From the NCBI GenBank assembly GCA_032251335.1, contig JAVVDW010000002.1, forward strand, positions 62,001-126,000: a stretch of DNA of 64,000 nt. Direction: 5' to 3'. This document shows, one piece after another, positions 32,749 to 42,800 of the stretch. Within the stretch, counting starts at the first letter, position 1. Each line of letters begins with the position of its first letter. Under the pieces are notes generated by a model. That model ran no database searches. It saw only the letters and a program-made list of their open reading frames with translations, and had not been told where the DNA came from. The position numbers were made by a program, and so were the translations under genes. Source of the stretch: UM-FILTER-40-17 sp032251335 (GTDB lineage Bacteria > Bacteroidota > Bacteroidia > Flavobacteriales > Flavobacteriaceae).

Positions 32749-34953
32749 TTAGGATAAAAAAGTAGTCTTTAAAAAACTTCTAAAATTATCATCCTTGGTT
32801 TGACTGATGTTTTTCAGGCAAGTATAGGCGGTATCGGCGTTGATGTGGATAGATATTTTTTCCCTTATTCCCGCCATTTCTGCTGCTTTTTTATAAAAAC
32901 TTTTGGCTTTACCGAAATCGTTTAAATACATATTGGCTTCGGCAATAGTTGCCCATTTCCAAAGATTGTCCATTTCGTGTTTTTCTGCGGCGGATAGTGC
33001 TTTTAAGGCATGGCTTCGCATATTTTGGAAGTCGTCTTCAAAAACCAAGCTCATAAATGCCAAGTTGATGGCGTGGTAGAAGATTTGCCCTGTGTTTTCT
33101 TGTTTTTCAGCGGTTTGCAATCCCAATTGGTAAAAAAACCGGGCTTGTTCGCCATCGCTACGTTTGTAGTTGGCTAAATATTCTCTTTTATAGCGCCCGC
33201 CTATAAGTCCCATAATGTCTGAATTTTCCTTGGCCAAGGGGTGGCGTAATAAAATGTCCATGACTTCGGTGCGTCGGCCCAGGCCCTCTAAGGCAAAAAT
33301 CAATAATTTGAGACCTTTTAGATCAATTTCATCCACATTAGGCAACAGTTTTTTGACAGTGGCTTCATATTCGCCTAGCGTGTTGTTGATTTCCTCTTCG
33401 TTGGTAAATTGGTTGGAGAAAGCATGGTTGTTAAGTGTATCTAAGATGAGGTGATAGGCATCGTTTTGCGTGCTTTCGGGGGTTATCATCGAAAAATGGT
33501 CGCCGGCTACAGTTGCCCGATCCTTTTCTCCATAAGGATACAACGCGCTTGAGGGGGTCACATAATTATCTTTGGTTCCGACAACAGTTTTGAAAGCAAA
33601 GGGCAGTTTTTTCCCAAATCTATGGTTCCAGTCCGATCTTAGGTTTTTGATAAATGGAGACGCGCTCAACAAATCTTGCAGGCGTTTGCTCCACATTTTT
33701 GAAGCTGTGTTGATTTCCAAACCGTTGCTGGGTGTGCCAAACAAAATGAAATGGCTGATGCGGTCTAAGTTTGCATCGTCCAAGTCGAGGATGGCCCTTT
33801 GTGCAACCAGTCCGCCCAAGCCGTGAGCAATAATAGCGATTCGTTTATATTTCCCGAACTTGTATTTGATGGACGTTTTTAAAAAGTCTGCGATGCGTGT
33901 AATGTCTTCAACCGATGCCCAAATGCCTTTTCCGAGGTAAGGGTTGACGTTTTCGCTATAACCGAAAGGGAACATATCCCAACCGTCCATTTTTGATTCT
34001 TCCATCAAAAATTCGGGAATCTTTCCAAAAGTTTTAGCGGCCTCCCCCGAAAACCCGTGCACAAACAAAATGGCGTTGTTGGCGGTTTCGGTTTCCCGAA
34101 AAACGGTCACCACTTCTTCTGTGATTTCTTTACTGTTTTCTGTTTTTTGCTTTTCGGCAATTTCAGGCTGGTTTGCCAACAGTTTCTCCGGGATGCGGCT
34201 CAGGATAAAATCATCATAAATCTGCAAATTCGCAAACGGATTTTGAAGCGGTTGACGTTCGGGTACCTTTTTAAAAACATACTGAACCACTTCGGAAATC
34301 CGAATAAATGGTTCTTCAAAATACTTTTTGTGTTCGCCGCGCAAAACCTCTTGCAAGCATTTGGTGTACAAACTGTTGAAGTCGCCTTCCATGATATAGG
34401 AAAGCTGGTCTTCACGGCAGGACGAAACGATAGACATGCCCCTACCATCGTCTATTTTTTGGGCCAAACCTTCCGCGTGTTTCAATTCGGTAATGGGTTT
34501 TTCTGAGGCTGTCGTTTTGTTGGCTTCTATAGATTGTGTGAGGCCGGCGGCATGGCAACAATCGAGGAAAAAAACGAGTCGTCTCGATTTAATCTGCGAG
34601 ATTTTTTCTTTCAATTCTTCTGCTGTAACCCATGAGTTTTCATATTCAACCGGGTCGAAATTGTTGGGCACCAAATAGAATTGGTTCCAGGGTTTGTATA
34701 GTCCGCCGTGTCCGGAATAGAATAAAAGTACGGAAGAATCTTCATCTATTTTGGAAATCAATTGGTCGAAGCCATCCAAAATTCCTTGGCGGGTCGCGTT
34801 TTTTTCGGTTAGCAAAATGATGTTTTCCGGATTGTAACCAGCCAGTGATTCGTCTGCCAGCAAATTGTAAATGGCCATGGCATCCAAAACGGTGACAGGT
34901 AAATCTTTGCCGACGCCAATCAACAGGGCATGTGCGTTGTGTAAATTTCCCAT
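32749..34953 (-). CDS. Caspase-like peptidase fused to alpha/beta-hydrolase-like and TPR domains
   Basis: 734-aa soluble protein. Residues 1-255 are a caspase-like (C14, metacaspase-type) domain with His82 in FYSGHGG and the Cys pair in FFLDCCHAAG (C133 predicted nucleophile). Residues 290-510 are an alpha/beta-hydrolase-like domain: LFVHGFSG and, at the elbow, AHGLGG (376-381), where Gly378 replaces the expected Ser; an Asp (D462) and His486 remain. Residues 540-734 are helical TPR-like and resemble the TRAFs-binding/T4BD-like modules found in conflict proteins (SDIMGLIGGRYKREY). Likely effector or processor of the TIR/caspase cluster. Confidence 0.88.
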   Translation of the reverse strand: MGNLHNAHALLIGVGKDLPVTVLDAMAIYNLLADESLAGYNPENIILLTEKNATRQGILDGFDQLISKIDEDSSVLLFYSGHGGLYKPWNQFYLVPNNFDPVEYENSWVTAEELKEKISQIKSRRLVFFLDCCHAAGLTQSIEANKTTASEKPITELKHAEGLAQKIDDGRGMSIVSSCREDQLSYIMEGDFNSLYTKCLQEVLRGEHKKYFEEPFIRISEVVQYVFKKVPERQPLQNPFANLQIYDDFILSRIPEKLLANQPEIAEKQKTENSKEITEEVVTVFRETETANNAILFVHGFSGEAAKTFGKIPEFLMEESKMDGWDMFPFGYSENVNPYLGKGIWASVEDITRIADFLKTSIKYKFGKYKRIAIIAHGLGGLVAQRAILDLDDANLDRISHFILFGTPSNGLEINTASKMWSKRLQDLLSASPFIKNLRSDWNHRFGKKLPFAFKTVVGTKDNYVTPSSALYPYGEKDRATVAGDHFSMITPESTQNDAYHLILDTLNNHAFSNQFTNEEEINNTLGEYEATVKKLLPNVDEIDLKGLKLLIFALEGLGRRTEVMDILLRHPLAKENSDIMGLIGGRYKREYLANYKRSDGEQARFFYQLGLQTAEKQENTGQIFYHAINLAFMSLVFEDDFQNMRSHALKALSAAEKHEMDNLWKWATIAEANMYLNDFGKAKSFYKKAAEMAGIREKISIHINADTAYTCLKNISQTKDDNFRSFLKTTFLS

Positions 34954-34971
34954 AGTGTGGTGAATAATTTT

Positions 34972-35511
34972 TTAAAGTTGAATGGCATCGTAAATGGTTT
35001 TACAATCCACTAAATGTTTTGGAGTCATGTGTTTGTCAGCGGTGTCAGCGATGTCCATAAACGATTCGATAAGTTTGGCATTTTGGATAGAAATGGCACC
35101 TATTTCTTTGAGTTTGTTGGAGAGTTGAATAGGGTTGAAGTTGGCAAACGGTATTTTGTAGTTTTCCGCAAATGTTTTGAGTTTGCTTTCCAGTTCAAAT
35201 TGCAAATGTTTTAGTTGATCAAAGGGCATTCGATTTAAGTTCTCACCCTCAACCTGAATATCAACGGCAGCTTTTTGTATTTGTTTGGGGACAATCTGCT
35301 GCACCATTTTCTTTGCAGCTTCGATTTTTTGGTCAAATACCATGGATATGCCTGTGGTGTCGGCTTTGATAGAGCCCAAACGCTGGAAGGCTTTTGCAAA
35401 ATGTTGCTTGTAAATCAACAAGACAACAAAAAGACATAGAGGCCAAATAATGACTTCAACCAACTTGATGATGAGCTCAAAGGTTTGGTTAGATCCTAAA
35501 TTTTCGTTCAT
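34972..35511 (-). CDS. Small membrane protein with helical cytosolic tail
   Basis: 179-aa protein with one membrane helix at about 12-34 (LIIKLVEVIIWPLCLFVVLL) near the N terminus and a helical, partly coiled remainder (40-179). Not recognised as a known family. Its position, 18 bases before the caspase gene and 23 after the TolB-like gene, makes it a cluster member. It may anchor or oligomerise partner proteins at the inner membrane; that is inference from topology only. Confidence 0.75.
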   Translation of the reverse strand: MNENLGSNQTFELIIKLVEVIIWPLCLFVVLLIYKQHFAKAFQRLGSIKADTTGISMVFDQKIEAAKKMVQQIVPKQIQKAAVDIQVEGENLNRMPFDQLKHLQFELESKLKTFAENYKIPFANFNPIQLSNKLKEIGAISIQNAKLIESFMDIADTADKHMTPKHLVDCKTIYDAIQL

Positions 35512-35534
35512 AGTGATAGCGTATAGTTAGTTAT

Positions 35535-37514
35535 TTAATGCCAGAAATTTATGATTTTAGCAAAATCATCAGTTTCTTTTAATGCGTTAAAATGTGGGTC
35601 ATTTTGAAAGGTTCCGGGAGTGTAAATTTGCCCGTCGGCAATTGCTTTTGTCAGGTGTTGCAGTGCTTTTTCAGGGTCATCAACAGCGGCGTAGTACCTT
35701 GCCAGTTGATAATCAACTTCTCCAAACTGATACTTGCTTCTCAGTTGATTGATTTTTTCTACCATCACCAGCGACTCTCTTTCTTTGCCATTTTTGTAAT
35801 ATGAAATGGCCAACAATGCGTTGTTTTCAATATTTTTTTGATTGTCTTTGAGCAGTTTAACAAATGCATTTTCAGACGTGGCATAATCGCCCTTATAATA
35901 GTGTGCTTTTGCGAGTTGAATGTTCATATCCTTTTCCTCATACGCCAGGATGATTTTATCAAATAAAATGTTTGCTTTCTCTTTTTCGTTTTTCAATAAA
36001 TATTCATTTCCGGCGTGCAACATCAAACTAACCCAATCGGATTGTGCTGCAATTAATTCTTGCTTAGATAGAAATGCATGCACAGCTTCATCATTTCCCA
36101 AACGGATGTAAGCGGATAACAAAGGTCTCTTCATCAAAGCAATGTTGTTTACCTCAAAAAGGGGCTCCAAAAGCGCAACCACTTGGGCGTATTTTTTCAA
36201 TTCGATGTCGGCCAATGCTTTTACATAGATACGGTTTTGGCAGGCGTTGCAGTTTTCGATGTCCATACCGGCCATTGAAATTTGATTGTATATATTGTCT
36301 ATTTCTTCAGGTTTGTAAACATACTGAAGTGCAACCACCATCATGCTTGCATTCGATTGCAAATCGAACGGCGCCAAGTCATATTCCTTTTTGAGGTGAT
36401 AATAGGCCTGCTTGTTGTTCCCTTTGATGAGGTCTTCGTACATGCTCAATAGATTGGCTTGCCTTTTGTTAATCTTTGCAAAGGACTCAATAGCCATGCG
36501 CAGCGAATCTGACTTTTGATAATCTCCTTGGTTATAGTAGTAGGCTACCCGCAGCACTTTGGGCTCAAAAAAGGAGCTGTCTTTTTCAATTGCAAGGTTC
36601 AATAAATCCAGGTATGCCTGCGTATTGGAGTTTAACTCTTTTGCGTTCAGCAAATCCTGGTAGGCCTCGTAAATAGGTGGCGATTCTTGTAAGTTGAGTT
36701 CTTCTTGCCCCTCCGTGATTAAATAACCCAAAATGCGCTGTTTGATCAACTCTATGCAACCCAGCGGATTGTTTGGGTCGCAGTCAACCGGTTTAAGTGA
36801 GATATAGGTTTTGTCCAATTCACCATCCGTAACGGTACATTGAAAAATAAGCCGGTTGTTGGCTAAATAATAATTACCGCTGATAATTTTGGAGGGTTGA
36901 AAGTAGGTTTCCAACACATTTCCACCTGTGTCTGCTGTACTTTTGGTTTTGATGATACTGGAATAGTTGTTCACCACTTCCTGTGAGACCACCTGTGCAA
37001 GGTTGTTTTCGGTGATGCCGTGTATAATCCAGTCAGCTGCCATCTTGCCGACGATGTCAAATTTTTCATCCCCGGTATTGTTGCCAAATTTTAAAACACC
37101 AATCTTATCTCCGGCTTCCAGTTTTTTAAGCTTAATACTTTTGCCGAAGTTGTTTTCGATTATCAAAAACACGAGCAAGGAAATAACCAAGCTTACGGTC
37201 GTCAACATGGCAAAATACATTTTGTAAAACGGACTTTTTAAGATTTTCCCTTTGATAGGATTTCCGTTTTCATCTAAGGTTTCCGGTTGAGATTCAGCTG
37301 TTGCCAAATAATATTTCCAAACCAAAAAAATATAAACCGGAAAACCGATAAGCAAGATAATGATGAGAAAAGTCACCGATTTTTTAGGCAATCCCAAAGG
37401 CTCTGCGGTAACAGACATCACCTGCAAAAGCACCCAAGTAACAACGATGTAAATAGAAAGTTTACTCAAAACGCCCTTTTCGTGGCAAGCTTTTAAAAAT
37501 GAATTAAATTTCAT
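35535..37514 (-). CDS. Membrane TolB/FlgO-like plus TPR protein
   Basis: 659-aa protein opening the six-gene cluster. Three membrane helices lie at about 19-36, 47-70 and 99-121. They are followed by a TolB/FlgO-like domain (about 125-270) with GDKIGVLKFGNNTGDEKFDIVGKM. The remainder is TPR-like helices with ALQHLTKAIADGQ and a final FQNDPHFNALKETDDF, the usual end of this TPR arrangement. In related proteins the N-terminal part is a cyclase or DNA-binding domain; here it is a membrane domain. It is likely a sensor or scaffold for the downstream TIR and caspase proteins. No nuclease or kinase domain seen. Confidence 0.82.
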   Translation of the reverse strand: MKFNSFLKACHEKGVLSKLSIYIVVTWVLLQVMSVTAEPLGLPKKSVTFLIIILLIGFPVYIFLVWKYYLATAESQPETLDENGNPIKGKILKSPFYKMYFAMLTTVSLVISLLVFLIIENNFGKSIKLKKLEAGDKIGVLKFGNNTGDEKFDIVGKMAADWIIHGITENNLAQVVSQEVVNNYSSIIKTKSTADTGGNVLETYFQPSKIISGNYYLANNRLIFQCTVTDGELDKTYISLKPVDCDPNNPLGCIELIKQRILGYLITEGQEELNLQESPPIYEAYQDLLNAKELNSNTQAYLDLLNLAIEKDSSFFEPKVLRVAYYYNQGDYQKSDSLRMAIESFAKINKRQANLLSMYEDLIKGNNKQAYYHLKKEYDLAPFDLQSNASMMVVALQYVYKPEEIDNIYNQISMAGMDIENCNACQNRIYVKALADIELKKYAQVVALLEPLFEVNNIALMKRPLLSAYIRLGNDEAVHAFLSKQELIAAQSDWVSLMLHAGNEYLLKNEKEKANILFDKIILAYEEKDMNIQLAKAHYYKGDYATSENAFVKLLKDNQKNIENNALLAISYYKNGKERESLVMVEKINQLRSKYQFGEVDYQLARYYAAVDDPEKALQHLTKAIADGQIYTPGTFQNDPHFNALKETDDFAKIINFWH

Positions 37515-37625
37515 TGAAGTTATTTATCTATTTGTCAAAGTTTTACAAATATTAAGTATATTTGTTAAAATATTATTTTAAATTTTGCACTAAAATATAA
37601 AATTTTTAACATAAAATTCTAACAA

Positions 37626-37853
37626 ATGAAAAAGTCAACTAAAAAAACAACTGCCAAACCGGGTGCAAACATCCAACCCAAAACACAAGCTACCTCAAAA
37701 CCGGGTGCAAACATCCAACCCAAAACACAAGCTACCTCAAAACCGGGTGCTGACATCCAACCAAAGACCCAAGCTACCTCAAAACCGGGTGCAAACATCC
37801 AGCCCAAAACACAAGCTACCTCAAAACCGGGTGCTGACATCCAACCTAAGTAA
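37626..37853 (+). CDS. 75-aa protein made of 14-residue repeats
   Basis: After a basic leader (MKKSTKKTTA) the protein is four and a half copies of KPG(A)(N/D)IQPKTQATS; position 5 reads N, N, D, N, D along the array. The 42-bp DNA repeat keeps the frame, and the ATG is preceded by AT-rich DNA with a possible TATATTTG promoter box (37557-37564). It is followed 24 bases later by a strong terminator, so it is probably expressed. No signal peptide, no membrane helix, likely disordered. It diverges from the TIR/caspase cluster over 111 bases. Could be a multi-core modified peptide precursor or a binding platform; family not recognised. Confidence 0.65.
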   Translation: MKKSTKKTTAKPGANIQPKTQATSKPGANIQPKTQATSKPGADIQPKTQATSKPGANIQPKTQATSKPGADIQPK

Positions 37854-37876
37854 ATCGGTTTTCATTCCAATTTTTT

Positions 37877-37908
37877 TGACTCTCATGGAAATGGGAGTCA
37901 TTTTTTTT
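37877..37908 (+). terminator. Rho-independent terminator of the repeat-peptide gene
   Basis: TGACTCTCAT / ATGGGAGTCA hairpin with a four-base loop (one mismatch in the stem), then eight T residues. It lies 24 bases past the stop codon of the 14-residue-repeat gene. Confidence 0.85.
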
Positions 37909-38012
37909 GCCTCAACAGAAGAATAACCTTATTTTTAGAGAGAAGATTTTAAATACTTTTGGGTGCGGGTTTTAAAATTTTCAAAATAAACGTAGAAAAA
38001 GCCCTAGTCGAT

Positions 38013-38366
38013 ATGATGAAGTTTCGAAACATCGCAAAACTTGCCTTCCTGCTTTCAATGATTTTGTATGTTTCTTACCGTTTGTATCGAAAAGACACAC
38101 AGATAGCTTCTGCCGATAAGGTCACTACGTATCACGTGTATTTGCAAAACCCAACCGATTCCTTTGTTCGAATTGAAAATAAGGACTTTACCATAAAGAA
38201 CTTATCAACTTCTTTTAGAAGTCGCATGTTGCACAATGCGCAGGGAAAATTGCTTTTCTATCTTTATGCACCCGAAGAAACCCGCTTGGGTACGGTGCGG
38301 AATATTGAGTCTGAATTGAAAAAACTAAATGTGTCTATGCAGTTTGTCAGGCGAAGTTTGCCCTAA
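38013..38366 (+). CDS. Small single-pass membrane protein, ExbD/TolR-like
   Basis: 117-aa protein from the ATG at 38013 (the frame is open from a TTG at 37959). A membrane helix lies at about 9-25, followed by a soluble domain with GKLLFYLYAPEETRLGTVRNIESELKKLNVSMQFV. That has the strand-helix-strand feel of the periplasmic domain of ExbD/TolR. No exbB or tonB gene is nearby and the domain is short, so this remains a suggestion. It is transcribed alone downstream of the repeat-peptide terminator. Confidence 0.55.
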   Translation: MMKFRNIAKLAFLLSMILYVSYRLYRKDTQIASADKVTTYHVYLQNPTDSFVRIENKDFTIKNLSTSFRSRMLHNAQGKLLFYLYAPEETRLGTVRNIESELKKLNVSMQFVRRSLP

Positions 38367-38483
38367 ATGTTCACTTTCTTTCTACAAATCTGATAAAAGT
38401 CAGTGCTTGTGATGACGTCAAAATCTTAAAATTGCTGAAGTCTTTGAGAAAGAAATGTTTATCATTTGATAATTTGAAATGTA

Positions 38484-38644
38484 ATAGACCTCACAGGTTT
38501 TTAAAATTGCTTAGATGGAGATTATTTTAGAGGATAGACCTCACAGGTTTTTAAAATTGCTTAGATGGAGATTATTTTAGAGGATAGACCTCACAGGTTT
38601 TTAAAACCTGTGAGGTCTTACTTCTTTTAAAACCTGTGAGGTCT
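38484..38644. repeat. 50-bp tandem repeat capped by a palindrome (locus A)
   Basis: Units of exactly 50 bases start with AGACCTCACAGGTTTT at 38486, 38536 and 38586. The last unit is a perfect palindrome with 16-base arms and a single central T (38586-38618). A further right arm, AAAACCTGTGAGGTCT, follows at 38629-38644. The block lies between the ExbD-like gene (+) and the stop of the RND adaptor gene (-), so it may also terminate the latter. Confidence 0.85.
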
Positions 38645-38664
38645 TTTTATTTATCGGATATAAT

Positions 38665-39837
38665 TTATTCTTCTCCCGTGTTTTTCATCTGCATCAAAAG
38701 ATTGTAAGCGTTTTTGACGACTATGGTGAGGTGCTCCAATTTTTCATCATCTACAGGAACAATCTCAGCAAAGTCATTTTCTGAGACACCTAATTTTACT
38801 TTTTTCATTTCATAAACCCCTGCCGAACGCTCCACAAACACAAAATGTTCGTTTTGCCATCGCACGATAGCATCATTTGGGACTGTCAAAGCCTCGTGAG
38901 ACAAAGTTTCTATTTCTGCACTAACGAACATTCCCGGAGATAATTCAGCATTGGTGTGATGAATATGTACATGAACTTCGGCCGCGTTGTTTTGGTCTAT
39001 GTTTCGGTTGATGATGTAAATTTCACCTTCAATCGGTTGATCCGGATTGGTGTTGGTGTGTGCTTTGATTTGCTGTCCTAGCTTAAGTTTGGCGATATCT
39101 TCTTCGAAGGCAATTAAGGACAGGTGCAAATCATCCGGATTGACCAACTCGAACAACACATCGGTGGGCATCACATATTTGCCTACATTGACCATCACTT
39201 GAGAAACGTAACCCGATATAGGCGCGTACAAATTAACTTTTCGCGACAAGTTGGTTTGGTTTAAAGTGTTCGGATTGACACCAATCAATCTTAATTTTTC
39301 GGAAAGGGCTCGTTCGGTATAGCTCAGGGTTTCAAATTCGGTTTTGGCAGTTTGAAATACCTTATCGCTGCTCGCTTTGTTTTGATTGAGCGATTGTTGC
39401 CTTTTAAATTCTAATTCGGCGAAGGACAACCTAGATTTTGCAGTCAGATATTCTTGTTGCAATTGTACAAATTGCGCGTCTTCCAACACGGCTATCACCG
39501 CGCCTTTTTTAACTTGCATGCCGGGTAGAAGCTTGGTTGAAACCAAATAACCTCCCATTGGAAAACTGACACTGATGCGGTTTTGTGGCGGCACATCTAC
39601 CCTTCCGTTTAATTTGACCGTGGCAGAAAGGGATTTTCTTTTCGGTTTTCCAGAAACGATGCCGGCATTTTTAACTTGAAGTTCACTCAATGCTACCAAA
39701 GAAATGTCAGTATCCGCAGCGGTTGTTTGTTTTTCTGCTTCTTTTGAGCCGCAGGCAGTTTGGAGTAGCAAGGCCAACAGCAGGGCCGGAATTGATATAA
39801 ATTTGAGGTAATTATGTTTTGAATTTGTATTTTTCAT
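38665..39837 (-). CDS. RND efflux periplasmic adaptor (CusB/HlyD family) lipoprotein
   Basis: 390-aa membrane-fusion protein. Lipoprotein signal ending ALLLQTAC with Cys29. It has the lipoyl/barrel parts (NRISVSFPMGGYLVSTKLLPG, then GYVSQVMVNVGKYVMPTD), a coiled helical hairpin between, and C-terminal beta domains with SPGMFVSAEIE. It links the inner-membrane pump at 39849-44216 to its outer-membrane channel domain. Starts 11 bases after the pump gene's stop. Confidence 0.9.
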   Translation of the reverse strand: MKNTNSKHNYLKFISIPALLLALLLQTACGSKEAEKQTTAADTDISLVALSELQVKNAGIVSGKPKRKSLSATVKLNGRVDVPPQNRISVSFPMGGYLVSTKLLPGMQVKKGAVIAVLEDAQFVQLQQEYLTAKSRLSFAELEFKRQQSLNQNKASSDKVFQTAKTEFETLSYTERALSEKLRLIGVNPNTLNQTNLSRKVNLYAPISGYVSQVMVNVGKYVMPTDVLFELVNPDDLHLSLIAFEEDIAKLKLGQQIKAHTNTNPDQPIEGEIYIINRNIDQNNAAEVHVHIHHTNAELSPGMFVSAEIETLSHEALTVPNDAIVRWQNEHFVFVERSAGVYEMKKVKLGVSENDFAEIVPVDDEKLEHLTIVVKNAYNLLMQMKNTGEE

Positions 39838-39848
39838 GGGTGTAGATA

Positions 39849-42800
39849 TTAAAGTTGGTTGCGTAAAATTTGTAAATCAATTTTTGAAAGATTTGTTTTG
39901 TTGAGAGCTTCCCAGTATCCGGCTTGAATTTCAATGCCTCTGTTGAGCAACAAAGTATATTGCAGGAAGTCTATTTCGCCCTCTTCAAACTGTTGATTTG
40001 CCACTGAAATAAGCGTATTTGCTTGCCGAAGCCCTTTGTTGGCATAATAATCAAATTCTATTTGGGATTGATAAACTTTCTTTTGGGCTATTTCAATATC
40101 AGACAGCAAGCGTTGTTTGGTTGCAGCATAGTCATTGTCGGCTTTTAGATATTGTACCTGTGCCGCCTTTTTTTGTGCAGTTTGAGCGCCAAAAAACAAC
40201 GGAATTCCCAAGCCAAAACTGAAGGAGGAAAATCGTTGGCTGCGGTCATATATTTGGTTTTGTCCATTGATGTCTTGCGTGCCCGCAAAACTCATGTTGT
40301 TGTATCCTAACTTAATGTCTGGCAATAATTTTGAACCCGCTGTTTTCCAGGCTGCTTTATCGGCAAGCCGTAGGTGGTCTTTTACTTGCAAAACAGGGTG
40401 GGCACTTATCCCGAGCGTATCGGTTGTCGCTGTCAATAAAATAGGGTTTGTTTTGCTGTCAGGACTGTACAAAACACTGTCGTTTAGTAAATAATTAAAT
40501 TCTTGAAGACTGACAGACAAATCTTTGTTTAACATTTCTAACTGCATATTGATTTGCTGACGCAGACTTTCGGCAGTGGTTTTTTCAAGGATATTGGTTT
40601 CTCCGGCTTCAAAACGATAATTCGATTTTTCTTCAAAAGCAGCGTACAAACTATCCGATTTTATCAGCAATTTTTGTTTGTTTTTCAGCATAAGAATTTC
40701 ATAATATCTTTTCATAACGGCTCCTTTCAATTCGACTAAAGAAAGTGCGCGCATCGCTTCGGCGGCCAAAAAGCGCTCGTTGAGCATCTGCTTTTGGTGG
40801 CTGTAAACCGTTGGGAAGGCAAAAGTTTGAGATACGGAAAATCTGGAGTCGGTTTCGGATGAATTAAAATCGCCATACTCAAAACCGAAATCGGTTTTTT
40901 GTGCATCAAACCAAGTTTTTCTTCTCGCTTCCATTTCCTTTGCATCCAAGGAGCTGTTTTTCAAATTCAGGTTGTTTGTTTCCGCGATTTTAAGTGCCGA
41001 ATCCAACCCGATTTCATGTGTAGCGGTTTGTGAAATACCGGATAAAGAAATCAGTAAAAGACAGCTGGTCAATCCTTTTTTCATGTTTTTGTTTTTAACT
41101 TTAACTTGTACGTTTTCAAAGAGTACATACAGTACGGGCAAAACCATCAGGGTGAGCACGGTAGCTGAAATAAGCCCGCCGATAACCACGGTTGCCAAAG
41201 GCCGTTGTACTTCGGCGCCGGCACCGTTGCTGAGTGCCATGGGTAGAAAACCGAGAGAAGCAACTGCCGCTGTCATCAATACGGGCCGAAGCCTAATTTT
41301 TGTCCCCATGATAACAATTTTTCTCAAATCGGTCCAACCTTCTTTTTTGAGCCTGTTAAATTCTGATATCAAAACGATTCCGTTTAAAACCGCTACACCA
41401 AAAAGCGCAATAAAACCAACCCCTGCCGAGATGCTAAAAGGCATGCCCCGAGTCCAAAGTGCCAAAATGCCACCGATGGCAGAAAGCGGGATGGCCGTAA
41501 AAATCAAAAGGCCTTCTTTGATAGAACTGAATGCGAAATAAAGCATCAAAAAAATCAGTAACATGGCTATGGGCACAGCAATAAGCAACCGCTGTTTGGC
41601 CGCTTGCAAATTTTCGAATGCACCTCCATAAGTAATTCTGTAGCCGGGTGGAAATTTAACAGATTGGTTTACTTTTTGCTCCAATTCGTTTACAACAGAC
41701 TGAACGTCTTTTCCCCTTACATTAAACCCGACAATGATGCGTCTGAAAGAATCTTCTCGTTGGACTTGGTTGGGGCCTTCTATCTCTTTCACGTCTGCCA
41801 GCTGTCGCAGCATGACTTGCATGCCTGACGGCGTCGAGATGAGAAGGTTTTGAACATCTTGTAAATTCTTGCGTTGATTTCCGCTAAACCGCACCACGAG
41901 GTCAAACCTTTTTTCACCTTCGTAAATCTGTCCGGCAACTCCACCGGCAAAAGCAGTGTTGACGACCTTGTTTACATCATCTATGTTGATGCCAAATTGT
42001 GCCAAGACCTCTCTTTTATAGTGAATTACAATTTGTGGCATCCCTTGCACTTTTTCTACGTACAAGTCTTTGGCGCCTTCAATTTTTTTGACTATTTCGC
42101 CCAGTTTTTCTGCATATAGGGCCAATGTATCCAAATCTTCCCCAAAAATTTTGCAGACCACATCTTGCCTTGCACCGGTCATCAATTCGTTGAACCGCAT
42201 CTGAACCGGAAACTGAAAACCGGCCGTAACACCGGGAATTGTAGCTATTTTTTCGCTCATTTTTTCGGCCAATTCGTCAAAACTTTTCGCGGAAGTCCAT
42301 TCTTTTTTATCCTTTAGAATAACCATCATGTCACTTGCTTCTATGGGCATCGGATCGGTAGGAATCTCGCCACTTCCGATTTTGGTGACCACTTTTTCCA
42401 CTTCAGGAAAATTGTCAATCAATACCCTGGCCGTTTGCTTGGTCGATTCGATGGTTTTTGACAAGTTGCTACCGGTCAAAACACGCGTGTCAACCGCAAA
42501 ATCGCCTTCTTCTAGTTTTGGAATAAACTCACCCCCAAAAGTCGAGAGTATATAAACGGAAAGCAGAAAAACGGCAAGCGCAACGCCCAAAACGGTTTTT
42601 TTATAATTTAAAAATCGCTCCAATTGGTGTTGATAATGTTTTTCAACCAGTAACATAATCCGGTCAGACCAGTTGGGCTGGTGGTTGAGTTTTTTACTTA
42701 AAAACAACGCGCTCATCATCGGAACATAAGTAAGCGAAAGGAGGAACGCACCCAAGATTGCAAACCCGACCGTTTTGGCCATGGGACCGAACATTTTTCC

